64,000 nt of DNA, taken from the NCBI RefSeq assembly GCF_004522175.1, contig NZ_SDEB01000019.1, forward strand, positions 1-64,000, written 5' to 3'. Position 1 is the first letter of the stretch; the number at the start of each line of letters is the position of its first letter. The notes beneath the pieces were generated by a model. That model ran no database searches. It had not been told where the DNA came from and saw nothing but the letters and a program-made list of their open reading frames with translations. Shown in pieces: positions 16,948-28,009 of the stretch. The DNA comes from Paracoccus ravus (lineage in GTDB: Bacteria; Pseudomonadota; Alphaproteobacteria; Rhodobacterales; Rhodobacteraceae). Both the position numbers and the translations under genes were made by a program.

Positions 16948-17001
16948 ATGCCCCCTGCCCTTTCTCTTTCGGCCTTGTCGCGGATCGGATTTGACGCATG
17001 A
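16948..17001 (+). CDS. 17-codon mini-ORF translationally coupled to the SDR gene
   Basis: A strong ribosome site GAGGAGAA (16935-16942) sits 5 bases before ATG 16948, which opens a 17-codon frame, MPPALSLSALSRIGFDA. Its TGA (16999-17001) overlaps the ATG of the dehydrogenase (16998-17000) as ATGA. The dehydrogenase itself lacks a clear ribosome site, so ribosomes probably load here and reinitiate. The peptide matches nothing I know and may serve only as a leader. Confidence 0.5.
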   Translation: MPPALSLSALSRIGFDA

Positions 17002-17765
17002 GCGATGTCTTTGGCCTGACCGGGCGCCGCGCCCTGGTGACCGGAGCAAGTTCGGGAATCGGTCATGCCGTCGCCGCGGCGCTGGCCCGTCAGGGTGCCG
17101 CCGTCGCGATCCACTACAATCGTGGCGCCGAAGCTGCCGAGGCGCTGGCCGCGCGCATCAACGCTGAAGGAGGAACGGCGACGGCCGTTCAGGCGGATCT
17201 GCAATCGGACGACGCGGCCGCGGGTCTGGTGGCCGAGGCCGCCGAGGCCTTGGGCGGGCTCGACATCCTGATCAACAATGCCGGTGCGATGGGGCCGCGC
17301 CAGCCCTTTGCTGCGGCGGGCGGCGATCTGGCCGCCGAAGTGTTCGACCTGAATTGCCGGGCGCTGGTCAGTGTGACCCATGCCGCCCTCCCCTGGCTGA
17401 AACAGAGCGGCAATTCCGCGGTGGTGAATACCGGCTCGATCGCGGGGCGCAATGGTGGCGGGATTGGCGCGGGCTTCTATGCCGCTGCCAAGGCCTATGT
17501 GCATAACCTGACCCGTGGCATGGCGCGGGAATTCGCGCCGATGGGCATTCGGGTGAATGCCGTGGCGCCCGGTGTGATCGACACGCCGTTTCACGCCGCG
17601 ACCCCGCCCGAAATCATGACCGCGATGAAGGCGGCCATACCGCTGGGCCGGCTTGGCACGGTCGAGGATTGCGTCGGCCCCTATCTGTTTCTCGCGTCAC
17701 CGGTGCTGAGCGCCTATGTGACGGGCCAGATCCTCGATGTGAATGGCGGGCAATACATGCCCTGA
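16998..17765 (+). CDS. SDR-family NAD(P)-dependent oxidoreductase
   Basis: A 255-residue classical short-chain dehydrogenase: cofactor loop TGASSGIGHA (residues 13-22), NNAG in DILINNAGAMG, catalytic Ser in NTGSIAGRNGG and the YxxxK pair in FYAAAKAYVHN, then NAVAPGVIDTPF. The C-terminus ends as is common for FabG-like enzymes (LDVNGGQYMP). It follows the ureohydrolase by 185 bases on the same strand, and its expression seems to depend on a coupled upstream mini-ORF. The substrate is unknown; a 3-hydroxyacyl or sugar-alcohol oxidation is possible but not shown. Confidence 0.88.
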   Translation: MSDVFGLTGRRALVTGASSGIGHAVAAALARQGAAVAIHYNRGAEAAEALAARINAEGGTATAVQADLQSDDAAAGLVAEAAEALGGLDILINNAGAMGPRQPFAAAGGDLAAEVFDLNCRALVSVTHAALPWLKQSGNSAVVNTGSIAGRNGGGIGAGFYAAAKAYVHNLTRGMAREFAPMGIRVNAVAPGVIDTPFHAATPPEIMTAMKAAIPLGRLGTVEDCVGPYLFLASPVLSAYVTGQILDVNGGQYMP

Positions 17766-17778
17766 CGGCGGGCATGAA

Positions 17779-17808
17779 AAAGGGCGCGAGCAGATGCCCG
17801 CGCCCTTT
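17779..17808. terminator. Bidirectional terminator between the SDR gene and katG
   Basis: AAAGGGCGCG (17779-17788) and CGCGCCCTTT (17799-17808) form a perfect 10-bp stem with a 10-base loop, flanked by A and T runs, between the convergent genes. Confidence 0.85.
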
Positions 17809-17825
17809 CTGTGACGATGACCGGC

Positions 17826-20177
<2,352 letters not shown>

Positions 20178-20201
20178 TTATAATGCGCGGTTATGCCGCG
20201 C

Positions 20202-20984
20202 TTATTTCACGCCAGAAAGCGCTGCAATGAAATGTGAGAAAAGCTCGCCCTGCGAGCCGATCCGAAGCTTGGCATAGATATTGCGTTTGTGGATGCGCAC
20301 CGTCCCCGGCGAGATCCCCAGCGCCTTGCCCGTGGCCTCGGCGGAATGGCCCTTGAGGGTATATTCCACCACTTCCGTCTCGCGCGGGGTCAGGAGATTG
20401 CGCCCGACATTGCGGAAGGCCGTCTCGATCAATTCGGCAAGGCTGCCCTGCGCGGCAGCAGGCTGCGGCCCGAATTCCTGGACCAGATCGGGCCAGTTCT
20501 TGCGCGCTGCCGCCGCGACAAAGGGCAGGACGGCGCGCAATTCCCGGAACTCGCGCGCCGAAAAGACCCGAGTCGCGCGCATCGCCGAAACGACGAGATG
20601 TACCCCTTGCCCCATATCGAACATGAAGCCTATTTCCTCGGCAAGTTCGGTCTGGACATAGTAGTTGCGAAAGTATTCGGCCTGGTAGAAGCGGTCCGGC
20701 GCAAGCTCTCGTAGCCGCATCAGGCAGGCCGTACCGGGCTGGGGCGGGTTCAGGTAGAACGGGTCCAGCAGATAGGGGCCAGCCTGATAATCCGCGACCA
20801 TGACCTGCCGTTTCCAGGCGGGAAACTCGTCATGCAGCGCCAGCGGTCGGCGATCCTGGAAATAGGCAAAGGTCACGCTATGTTCGAATGGCGCGATGCT
20901 GCGCAGCGCCGCGACCAGTTCTGCCGCAAATTCGGGCGTGCCAACCGCTTCCACCACCCGCGCGCTCGCATTGAACCAGTCCAT
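20202..20984 (-). CDS. LuxR-family transcriptional regulator
   Basis: A 260-residue protein whose last 65 residues form a LuxR-type helix-turn-helix: LLTPRETEVVEYTLKGHSAE, then GKALGISPGTVRIHKRNIYAKL. The N-terminal 180 residues are an uncharacterised sensory region (APFEHSVTFAYFQDRRPLAL and so on) without an acyl-homoserine-lactone signature. The start is preceded by GGAAAGGACGCAAA; the open frame continues far upstream only as an antisense shadow of the transporter genes. It is divergent from the polyamine-type ABC operon and probably regulates it through the palindrome at 21025-21038. Confidence 0.86.
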   Translation of the reverse strand: MDWFNASARVVEAVGTPEFAAELVAALRSIAPFEHSVTFAYFQDRRPLALHDEFPAWKRQVMVADYQAGPYLLDPFYLNPPQPGTACLMRLRELAPDRFYQAEYFRNYYVQTELAEEIGFMFDMGQGVHLVVSAMRATRVFSAREFRELRAVLPFVAAAARKNWPDLVQEFGPQPAAAQGSLAELIETAFRNVGRNLLTPRETEVVEYTLKGHSAEATGKALGISPGTVRIHKRNIYAKLRIGSQGELFSHFIAALSGVK

Positions 20985-21024
20985 TTTGCGTCCTTTCCGG
21001 GCCAAAGCCAGCGCTATGCCTTTT

Positions 21025-21038
21025 GTGGTATATACAAC
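21025..21038. promoter_or_regulatory. Palindrome between the LuxR-type gene and the ABC operon
   Basis: GTnGTATATACnAC is a 14-bp dyad around a perfect GTATATAC core, in the 132-bp divergent region. Its centre is 85 bases before the ATP-binding protein start. Candidate operator for the LuxR-type protein, or a -10-like element. Confidence 0.45.
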
Positions 21039-21116
21039 GCTTCGCCAGTTTCTTACGAATTTCTCAAAGCAAGGGGTAGCCCGCGTCAAGGGTTTATCGA
21101 CAGGGAAGACTGAAGC

Positions 21117-22226
21117 ATGGCATATGCGACGCAAGGCGAGACCATCGCCGAGTTCGTCAACACCACCAAGCGTTTCGGCAGGGTTCTGGCCGCCGACAGG
21201 CTGAACCTGAAGATCGGCAAGGGCGAATTCCTGTCCTTTCTCGGTCCCTCGGGCTGCGGCAAGACCACGGCGCTGCGCATGCTCGCGGGTTTCGAGGCCC
21301 CGACCGAGGGCCGCATCCTGATCGACGGACAAGAGGTCGGGGCGGAACCTGCCTATCGCCGTCCGGTCAATATGGTGTTCCAGCATTACGCCTTGTTTCC
21401 GCATATGACGGTGGCGGAAAACGTCGGCTACGGCTTGCGGCAGCGTCGCCCGAGGCTCGCCAAGGAGGACATCGCCGCCCGGGTCACACGCGCGCTCGAC
21501 ACGGTGCGTCTGGGCGATTTCGGCCCGCGCCGCATCTGGGAAATGTCGGGCGGGCAGCAGCAGCGCGTCGCGCTGGCCCGCGCCATTGTCAACGAGCCCA
21601 AGATCCTGCTTCTGGACGAGCCGATGGCCGCGCTTGACGCGAAACTGCGCGGCGAGATGCAGACCGAATTGCTGTCTCTGCAAAGAAAGCTCGGCATCAC
21701 CTTCATCCTCGTCACCCATGACCAGCAAGAGGCCCTGTCCATGTCGGACCGGATCTGCCTGATGGGCAAGGGCCGGATTGCCCAGATCGGCACCCCGCGC
21801 GAGCTTTATGACCGCCCCGCCAACCGCTATGTCGCCGATTTCGTCGGCCGCGCGAATATCCTGACCGGCACGGTGATCCGCAATATCGGAGAACACGCGC
21901 TGGTGCGGCTGGCCTCGAACCACGATGTCGTGGTCGAGGCCCCCCATCCCGTCAGCCCCGGCGCCAAGGTGGATCTGGCGATCCGCCCCGAGGCGCTGCG
22001 CCTCGCCACCGCGCCCCAGCCCGGCCTGCCCGATATCGTGGCCAAGCTGTGCCGGATGACCTTTCTGGGCGAACATGTCGAATACCTGCTGAGCCATCCC
22101 GCACTGGGACAATTGCAGGTCATGGTCCCGCGACAGGCCGAAAGAGCCTTGCCGGGCGTGGATACGGGCCATGAGGTTCATATCCTCTGGGATCAGGGCA
22201 ATGGCCTGATCCTGGGTCAGGACTGA
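21117..22226 (+). CDS. Spermidine/putrescine-type ABC transporter ATP-binding protein
   Basis: The 369-residue ATPase has Walker A GPSGCGKTT (43-51), the Q-loop near VFQHYALFPHM, signature SGGQQQR (144-150), Walker B ILLLDEP (163-169) and the switch His in VTHDQQEALSMSD, followed by a C-terminal TOBE_2 domain (about 290-360). This matches PotA/PotG. It energises the two permeases encoded downstream. GGGAAGACTGAAGC precedes the ATG. Gene order ATPase, receptor, permease, permease, dehydrogenase with short gaps indicates one operon. Confidence 0.93.
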   Translation: MAYATQGETIAEFVNTTKRFGRVLAADRLNLKIGKGEFLSFLGPSGCGKTTALRMLAGFEAPTEGRILIDGQEVGAEPAYRRPVNMVFQHYALFPHMTVAENVGYGLRQRRPRLAKEDIAARVTRALDTVRLGDFGPRRIWEMSGGQQQRVALARAIVNEPKILLLDEPMAALDAKLRGEMQTELLSLQRKLGITFILVTHDQQEALSMSDRICLMGKGRIAQIGTPRELYDRPANRYVADFVGRANILTGTVIRNIGEHALVRLASNHDVVVEAPHPVSPGAKVDLAIRPEALRLATAPQPGLPDIVAKLCRMTFLGEHVEYLLSHPALGQLQVMVPRQAERALPGVDTGHEVHILWDQGNGLILGQD

Positions 22227-22250
22227 GATTTCCAAAAAGGGAGACGCTAC

Positions 22251-23405
22251 ATGCAGGACGATAACGCACCGATCTCGCGCCGGAAATTCGCCGAGGAACT
22301 GGAACGCTACCGCAAGGGCTCGGTTTCGCGTCGGCATTTCCTTGGGGTGACCGGCCTCGGGACGGCCATGGCTGTGATGGCCGGCGCAATGCCGATGATG
22401 CGCCCGCGGGGCGCGCATGCCGCCGAACTGGGCGACCGCGCCGTTCTGGCGACCTGGCCGAACTATCACGACCCTGAAAGCTTTGCAGCCTTCCAAAAGG
22501 CCACGGGCGTCGCGACGCAGGTCAACGTCTTCGGCTCGAACGAAGAGATGCTGGCGAAGCTGCAGGCGGGCGGCTCGGGCTGGGATGTGTTCGTGCCGAC
22601 GAACTACACCATCACCACCTATGTCGAGGCCGACCTGATCGAGCCTCTGGACCTGTCCAAGCTGCCGAATTACGACCCGGCGGCCTTCGAGGCGCGTTTT
22701 GCCGATGCCGGCACCGTCGATGGCAAGCTTTACGCCGTGCCGAAGAACTGGGGCACGACCGGCATGGCCTGGGACAGCACCAAGGCCAAGGCCCCCTTCA
22801 CCAGCTGGAAGGAATTCTTCGACATCACCATGACCGATTTCTCGGGCCGGACCATGGTGCATGACTACCAGTTGACCACCATTGGCAACGCGCTGAAATA
22901 TTACGGCTATTCCTTCAACTCGGTCGATCCCAAGGAACTGGCCGATGCCGAGAATCTGCTCTTGCAGGTCAAGCCGCATCTCTTCGCGATCAGCTCGGAC
23001 TACCAGCCGCCGATGCGCAATGGCGATGCTTGGCTGACCATGTGCTGGACCGGCGAAGGCAAGCAGATGAACCGGGACATGCCCGAAATCCATTTCGCCC
23101 TTGGCAAGGACGGCGGCGAGATCTGGTCAGATTATTACGCCATCCCGAAAAGCGCGCCGCATCGCGAGGCGGCCTATGCGCTGATCAACTTCCTGATCGA
23201 CCCGCAGGTGAACGCGCGCGAGGCGACCGCGCATGGCTTCCCGGTGGCCGACAGCCGCGTCAACGCGCTTTTGCCCAAGGACGTGCTGGAAGACCCGATC
23301 CTGTACCCGGCCGCCGATCTGCTCAACGCGCAGGAGTTCGGCGCGGCGGCGACGCTGACCGATCCGAACCGCGCCGAGCTGATGGCGCGCTTCAAATCGG
23401 CCTGA
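22251..23405 (+). CDS. Polyamine-type ABC transporter substrate-binding protein, Tat-exported
   Basis: The 384-residue receptor has a twin-arginine signal, SRRHFLGVTGLG with Arg27-Arg28, then a hydrophobic stretch to AHAAE near residue 60. The mature part follows the PotD/PotF fold (LATWPNYHDPESFAAFQKAT, GSGWDVFVPTNYTI, VPKNWGTTGMAWD). This points to spermidine, putrescine or a related cation, though the actual ligand is not fixed by the sequence. Use of the Tat route suggests folding before export. AAAAAGGGAGACGCTAC precedes the ATG. Confidence 0.92.
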   Translation: MQDDNAPISRRKFAEELERYRKGSVSRRHFLGVTGLGTAMAVMAGAMPMMRPRGAHAAELGDRAVLATWPNYHDPESFAAFQKATGVATQVNVFGSNEEMLAKLQAGGSGWDVFVPTNYTITTYVEADLIEPLDLSKLPNYDPAAFEARFADAGTVDGKLYAVPKNWGTTGMAWDSTKAKAPFTSWKEFFDITMTDFSGRTMVHDYQLTTIGNALKYYGYSFNSVDPKELADAENLLLQVKPHLFAISSDYQPPMRNGDAWLTMCWTGEGKQMNRDMPEIHFALGKDGGEIWSDYYAIPKSAPHREAAYALINFLIDPQVNAREATAHGFPVADSRVNALLPKDVLEDPILYPAADLLNAQEFGAAATLTDPNRAELMARFKSA

Positions 23406-23415
23406 GGCGAGGGGG

Positions 23416-24273
23416 ATGACCATGACGAAGGGCCGGGCACGCTGGCTTCTGCTTGGACCTGCGGGCCTTTGGTATGCGGCGCTACTGGTGCTGCCGCTGG
23501 CTGTCGTTCTGGTCTATTCCCTTGGCGAAAGGGCGCCTGCGGGCGGTTACGCCCCGGCCCTGACGCTGGCGCAATATGCCAATCTGGGAAGCCGATGGGC
23601 GGCTTTCCAGAACACCTTGCTTTTGGCCCCGGCTGGCACGCTGGCCGCGCTGCTGATCGCCTATCCTCTGGCCTATTTTCTGGCGGTGCGGGCCAATCCG
23701 CGCTGGCGCACGCTGCTGCTGGTCTTGGTGATCGTGCCGTTCTGGACCTCGATCCTGATCCGCAGCTATGCGTGGATCTTCCTGCTGGGCGGACGCGGCA
23801 TCCCCGCGCTGCTCTCGGATCTGGGGCTGGGAGACATCCGGCTGATCAACACGCCCTTCGCGGTACTCGTGGGCATCGTCTATGGCTATCTGCCGCTGAT
23901 GGTTTTTCCGATATATGTCAGCCTTGAGAAACTCGACAAGCGCTTGCTCGAGGCATCCTCGGACCTTGGCGCGGCGCCCTGGCGCAGCTTCCTGCAGGTG
24001 ACGCTGCCGCTGTCGCTGCCCGGCGTCGCCACCGGCTCGATGCTGGTTTTCATCCTGCTGATGGGGGAATACCTGATCCCGCAGATGCTGGGCGGAGGCA
24101 AGGTCTTCTTCGTCGGCAATGCGCTGGTCGATCTGTTCCTGCAATCGCGCAACTGGGCCTTCGGATCGGCTATGGCGGTGACTTTGGTCGCGATCATGCT
24201 GGTGACGGTCACGCTCTACATGCGCTTCCTGCGCCGCATCGGCGCGGCGCGCGACGATACCGGCCTGATGTGA
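23416..24273 (+). CDS. Polyamine-type ABC transporter permease (PotB type)
   Basis: A 285-residue inner-membrane protein with about six helices. The EAA loop that docks on the ATPase reads EASSDLGAAPWRSFLQVTLPLSLPG, near residues 175-200. LLVLVIVPFWTSILIRSYAW is typical of PotB-like subunits. It is encoded 10 bases after the receptor gene and is followed closely by the second permease. Confidence 0.92.
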   Translation: MTMTKGRARWLLLGPAGLWYAALLVLPLAVVLVYSLGERAPAGGYAPALTLAQYANLGSRWAAFQNTLLLAPAGTLAALLIAYPLAYFLAVRANPRWRTLLLVLVIVPFWTSILIRSYAWIFLLGGRGIPALLSDLGLGDIRLINTPFAVLVGIVYGYLPLMVFPIYVSLEKLDKRLLEASSDLGAAPWRSFLQVTLPLSLPGVATGSMLVFILLMGEYLIPQMLGGGKVFFVGNALVDLFLQSRNWAFGSAMAVTLVAIMLVTVTLYMRFLRRIGAARDDTGLM

Positions 24274-24283
24274 GACTTCGCCC

Positions 24284-25087
24284 ATGAGAATCTACGCCCT
24301 TGCCGTCTATGTTTTCCTCTACCTGCCCATCGGCATCATCGCGCTGTTCAGCTTCTCGGCCGGACGCTCGGCCAGCCAGATGCAGGGTTTCTCGACCGGC
24401 TGGTATGCCAAGGCCCTGTCGAACCCCTTTGTCACGGACGCGCTGAAAACCTCGGCCACCGTCGCGCTGATCTCGGCCATCCTCGCCAGCATCTTTGGCA
24501 CCATGGCCGCGCTGGCGCTTAGCGGGATGAAGGGCCGCATCCGCGTCCTTTTCGACGCGCTGATCTATATCGCGGTGATGATCCCCGGCATCGTCATCGG
24601 CATCGCCACGCTGATCGCGCTGGTCACGGTCTTTGACGCGGTGAACCCATCGCTTGAGGCCGTGACCGGGTGGCGTCTGTCGATGGGGCGCGGCAGCCTG
24701 ATCGCGGCGCATGTCCTCTTCACCATGTCGCTGGTCATCATCATCGTGCGCGCCCGGATCGAGGGCATGGACCGCGCGCTGATCGAGGCCTCGAATGACC
24801 TTGGCGCGGGGCCTGTCGCGACTTTCTGGCAAGTGACCTTGCCGATGCTGGCCCCGGCGATCCTCGCGGGGTTCCTGCTCAGCTTCACCTTCAGCTTCGA
24901 CGATTTCATCATCGCCTTTTTCGTTGCCGGGTCCGAGACCACCCTGCCGATCTATATCTTCTCGTCGATCCGGCGCGGCGTGACACCCGAGATCAATGCC
25001 ATCGGCACGATGGTCATGGGCGTCTCGCTTGCGCTTCTGGTCATCGCGCAACTGACGCTCCGGCGGGGCAAAGCCCCCGGACAGTAG
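24284..25087 (+). CDS. Polyamine-type ABC transporter permease (PotC type)
   Basis: A 267-residue permease with an N-terminal helix starting RIYALAVYVFLYLPIGI and the EAA loop EASNDLGAGPVATFWQVTLPMLAP, near residues 165-190. The FDDFIIAFFVAG segment is characteristic of PotC/PotI subunits. It pairs with the PotB-type subunit to form the channel. The start lies 10 bases after the previous stop. Confidence 0.92.
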   Translation: MRIYALAVYVFLYLPIGIIALFSFSAGRSASQMQGFSTGWYAKALSNPFVTDALKTSATVALISAILASIFGTMAALALSGMKGRIRVLFDALIYIAVMIPGIVIGIATLIALVTVFDAVNPSLEAVTGWRLSMGRGSLIAAHVLFTMSLVIIIVRARIEGMDRALIEASNDLGAGPVATFWQVTLPMLAPAILAGFLLSFTFSFDDFIIAFFVAGSETTLPIYIFSSIRRGVTPEINAIGTMVMGVSLALLVIAQLTLRRGKAPGQ

Positions 25088-25096
25088 GAGAATACC

Positions 25097-25861
25097 ATGA
25101 CAGGATGTCTTGCGGGGCGGATCGCCCTTGTCACGGGCGCGGGCTCGGGGATCGGGCGCGCCGGGGCGCTGGCCATGGCGGCCGAGGGGGCCACGGTCAT
25201 CGTCACCGACCTGCGCGCCGATCTGGCCGAGGCCACGGCCGCGGCGATCGTCGCGGCGGGCGGGCGCGCCGAGGGTCGGGCGCTGGACGCGCGCGACGAT
25301 GCGGCCATCGCCGCCTTGGTCGCAGATGTGCTGGACCGGCATGGCCGCATCGACGTGCTGCATTCCCATGCCGGCATCCAGATCGCGGGCCGCCTCGAGG
25401 AGGTCACGCCCGAGCAGATGGACCTGTCATGGCAATTGAACGTCCGGGCGCATTTCGTGCTGGCGCGCGAGGTGGTCGCCCCCATGCGGGCGCAAGGCGG
25501 AGGCTCGGTGATCGTCACCGCCTCGAATTCGGGCTGCCAATATGACCGGGGCATGATCTCCTATGCCACGACCAAGCACGCGGCAGTGGCGATGGTGCGC
25601 CAGATGGCGGCGGATTACGCCCGCGAAAATATCCGCTTCAACGCGCTTTGCCCGGGTTTCGTCGATACCCCCTTCAATGCCGGTTTCGAGACCCAGATGG
25701 GCGGGCGTGGCGCGCTGGAAAGCTATGTCGCCGAGACCATCCCGATGGGCCGTTGGGCCAGCCCCGAGGAAATCGCCGACGGGATCGTCTATCTTGCCTC
25801 GGACCGATCCTCTTTCGTCACCGGGCTCGCTTTGGTGATCGACGGCGGCGAGATTCTCTGA
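25097..25861 (+). CDS. SDR-family oxidoreductase
   Basis: A 254-residue classical short-chain dehydrogenase: TGAGSGIGRAGALAM (residues 13-27), an acidic residue after the second strand (VTDLRAD) favouring NAD, SHAGIQ in place of the usual NNAG, catalytic Ser in TASNSGCQYDRG, YATTKHAAV for YxxxK, and LCPGFVDTPF. The replacement of NNAG by HSHAG removes the structural Asn common in the family. It ends the ABC operon (9-base gap), so it may oxidise the imported compound. The substrate is unknown. Confidence 0.87.
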   Translation: MTGCLAGRIALVTGAGSGIGRAGALAMAAEGATVIVTDLRADLAEATAAAIVAAGGRAEGRALDARDDAAIAALVADVLDRHGRIDVLHSHAGIQIAGRLEEVTPEQMDLSWQLNVRAHFVLAREVVAPMRAQGGGSVIVTASNSGCQYDRGMISYATTKHAAVAMVRQMAADYARENIRFNALCPGFVDTPFNAGFETQMGGRGALESYVAETIPMGRWASPEEIADGIVYLASDRSSFVTGLALVIDGGEIL

Positions 25862-25993
25862 ATTCCCGCCCTGCCGTCCGGTTTCGGCAATAGTCTGCAT
25901 TCCCCTGCATCCGGCGCTGGATCGCTCTTGACCTTCCCGCACGGGAGGCAACAAATACGACAGGGCGATGCGCGCGCGATCACATTCGCCATT

Positions 25994-26009
25994 CCGGCCG
26001 AACGGCCGG
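25994..26009. repeat. Hairpin-forming repeat before the polysaccharide cluster
   Basis: CCGGCCG-AA-CGGCCGG is a perfect 7-bp inverted repeat; a second GC hairpin (CCCGCC and GGCGGG) follows within 30 bases. They lie between the SDR stop and the first cluster gene, without T runs. Possible weak terminator or leader structure. Confidence 0.4.
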
Positions 26010-26082
26010 TCACGAACCCGCCGGCAACAGGCGGGAGCGCCGATCTTCGGTGCAAACAAGGTGAAAGAGCAGAAAGCAGCGC

Positions 26083-28002
26083 ATGAACCCGCAAGTGACA
26101 CGGCATACCCCCGGACAACTCGATCTTCTGGCCGAAATGGTCGCGGCCTTTCCGGCGCCGACAGAGGGTGGACGGCTTCTCGACATCGGAACCGGCGCAG
26201 GCCATGCCGCGCGCGCCTTTCGCGATGCGGGCTGGGAGGTCAGCGCGACCGGCTTCGATATCGAGCGCTATGGCGGGGATGAGGCATCCCTTGGCGCGGG
26301 CATCGAATTGCATCAGAATGTCGATATCTGCGACATGGCGCTGTTCCCCGACGGGCATTTCGACATGATCTGGTGCGCGCATGTCCTGGAACATGTGCTT
26401 GATACCGGGCGGGCGCTGGCCGAGATCCGGCGCATTCTCAAGCCCGGCGGCCGGCTCTTGATCACTGTCCCGCCCTTCAAGCATGACGTGGTGGGCGGCC
26501 ATGTCCATGTCGGCTGGAACCTTGGCTACCTGGTCTATGTGCTTGCCGTGGCCGGGTTCGACCTGCGGGCGGGTCGTTTCGTCCATCATGGTTACAACCT
26601 GTTCGGCGTGGCCGAGCGCGGCGAGGGGCCGCTGGAGGGGATGCGCTTTTCCAACGGCGATCTGGAAATGCTGCGCGATGCCGGCCGCCTTCCGGAAGGC
26701 GTGGATTTCCAGCAGAATTTCCCGGGCAATCTGGAACGTCTGAACTGGCAATGGTCGGTCCCGCCGCAGGAACTGCCTCGCCCGCGCGGTCACCTGCGTC
26801 ATCCGCCCGAAATCCCCCGGATGCGCATCGGCCTCTTCGTGCCCTGGATCACCAAGGGGCTGGGCGGGACCGAAAATGTTGGTCACCAGATGGCCAATGC
26901 CATGGCAGAGCGCGGCCATGAGGTCGTGATTTTCACCTTCGACGATCAGCGCGCCGCGCCGCGCTGGCCCTTGGCGCAGGGCATCCGGCTGGTCCATCTA
27001 AGCGAGGACGAGGACGAGCGCGCCGATCAGCAGATGGCGCTGGATGTCGCGGTGCATGGGCTGGACCTGCTGGTCGGGCTGCACATGAACCGGACCTTCA
27101 CGCGCTACATCCGCTGCGCACGCCGTCTTGGGCTGCCGATCGTCTTGTCCGAACATATCGATCCCCGGATGCCGAACTGGATCGGGCGCTTCGATGCGGA
27201 CGAGCGCGCCGCGACCTTTTTCGGGGCGACGCTGATCCATGTCCTGACCGACGCCTTTCGCCACACGCTGGGTCCGCTGCATGCCGACCGGGTCCGGGTA
27301 GTCCCCAATACCGTTCGCCCTGCCAAGCACCTGGCCGAGCCCGGCGCGGATGTCGCGCTCAAGGTTCTGATGACGGTCAGCCGACTCGTCCCGCGCAAGA
27401 ATGTCGATGTGCTGATTTCCGCATTTGCCCGGCTTGCCCCGGAATTTCCGGACTGGCGGTTGCGGATCGTCGGCGATGGCCCCGAGGAGGCTTCGCTCAA
27501 AGCCCTTGCCCGCACGGCGGGGATTGCGGACCAGGTCGATTTCGCCGGAGAGATCGCCGATCCCTACCCGCTTTTCGAGACGGCGCATCTTTTCGCCCTG
27601 CCCTCGACCGTCGAAGGTTTTCCGCTGGTCACATGCGAGGCGATGGCGCATGGCTTGCCCATCGTCGGCTATGCGCTGTGCAACGGGCTGAACCAGCAGG
27701 TCGTGCCGGGCGTGAACGGCGTCCTTGCCAAGGGCTGGCAGGACGTCCCGTCGCTGGCCGAGGCCTTGCGCCCCCTGATGCGCGACGCGGCGTTGCGCCG
27801 CCAGATGGGCGCGGCCTCTGCGCAGCGTTTTGCGAATACCTACGGCGCAGAGCGTATCCATGACGCCTGGGAGGCGATGTTTGCCGAGGCCGTCGAAATC
27901 GGGGCCGATAGCACGCGCCCCAATCAACGCCAGCGCATGATGCTGGCGCTGGACGAACTGGTCTGGGGGCCCCAGCCCCTGGTCGAAAAGAGGATCTTCT
28001 GA
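26083..28002 (+). CDS. SAM methyltransferase - GT4 glycosyltransferase fusion
   Basis: The 639-residue protein joins two enzymes. Residues 15-200 or so are a class I methyltransferase: motif I LLDIGTGAGHAARAF and the post-I region, then WCAHVLEHVLDTGRALAEIR and GRLLITVPPF, as in Methyltransf_11/23. From residue 247 (RIGLFVPWITKGLGGTENV) a GT-B family 4 glycosyltransferase begins, with KVLMTVSRLVPRKNVDVLI, VGDGPEEASLKAL and the nucleotide-sugar motif ALPSTVEGFPLVTCEAMAHG. It probably adds and modifies sugars of a surface polysaccharide. It is 7 bases upstream of the four-part enzyme gene, in the same operon. Confidence 0.87.
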   Translation: MNPQVTRHTPGQLDLLAEMVAAFPAPTEGGRLLDIGTGAGHAARAFRDAGWEVSATGFDIERYGGDEASLGAGIELHQNVDICDMALFPDGHFDMIWCAHVLEHVLDTGRALAEIRRILKPGGRLLITVPPFKHDVVGGHVHVGWNLGYLVYVLAVAGFDLRAGRFVHHGYNLFGVAERGEGPLEGMRFSNGDLEMLRDAGRLPEGVDFQQNFPGNLERLNWQWSVPPQELPRPRGHLRHPPEIPRMRIGLFVPWITKGLGGTENVGHQMANAMAERGHEVVIFTFDDQRAAPRWPLAQGIRLVHLSEDEDERADQQMALDVAVHGLDLLVGLHMNRTFTRYIRCARRLGLPIVLSEHIDPRMPNWIGRFDADERAATFFGATLIHVLTDAFRHTLGPLHADRVRVVPNTVRPAKHLAEPGADVALKVLMTVSRLVPRKNVDVLISAFARLAPEFPDWRLRIVGDGPEEASLKALARTAGIADQVDFAGEIADPYPLFETAHLFALPSTVEGFPLVTCEAMAHGLPIVGYALCNGLNQQVVPGVNGVLAKGWQDVPSLAEALRPLMRDAALRRQMGAASAQRFANTYGAERIHDAWEAMFAEAVEIGADSTRPNQRQRMMLALDELVWGPQPLVEKRIF

Positions 28003-28009
28003 GGGCCAA

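Noticed and set aside
20202..20984. Quorum-sensing LuxR receptor
   Set aside because: The N-terminal region lacks the conserved acyl-homoserine-lactone pocket residues and no luxI-like gene is nearby.
20985..23093. Upstream extension of the LuxR-type frame to 963 codons
   Set aside because: The extension is antisense to the ABC ATPase and receptor genes. A good ribosome site and the family-like N-terminus start at 20984.
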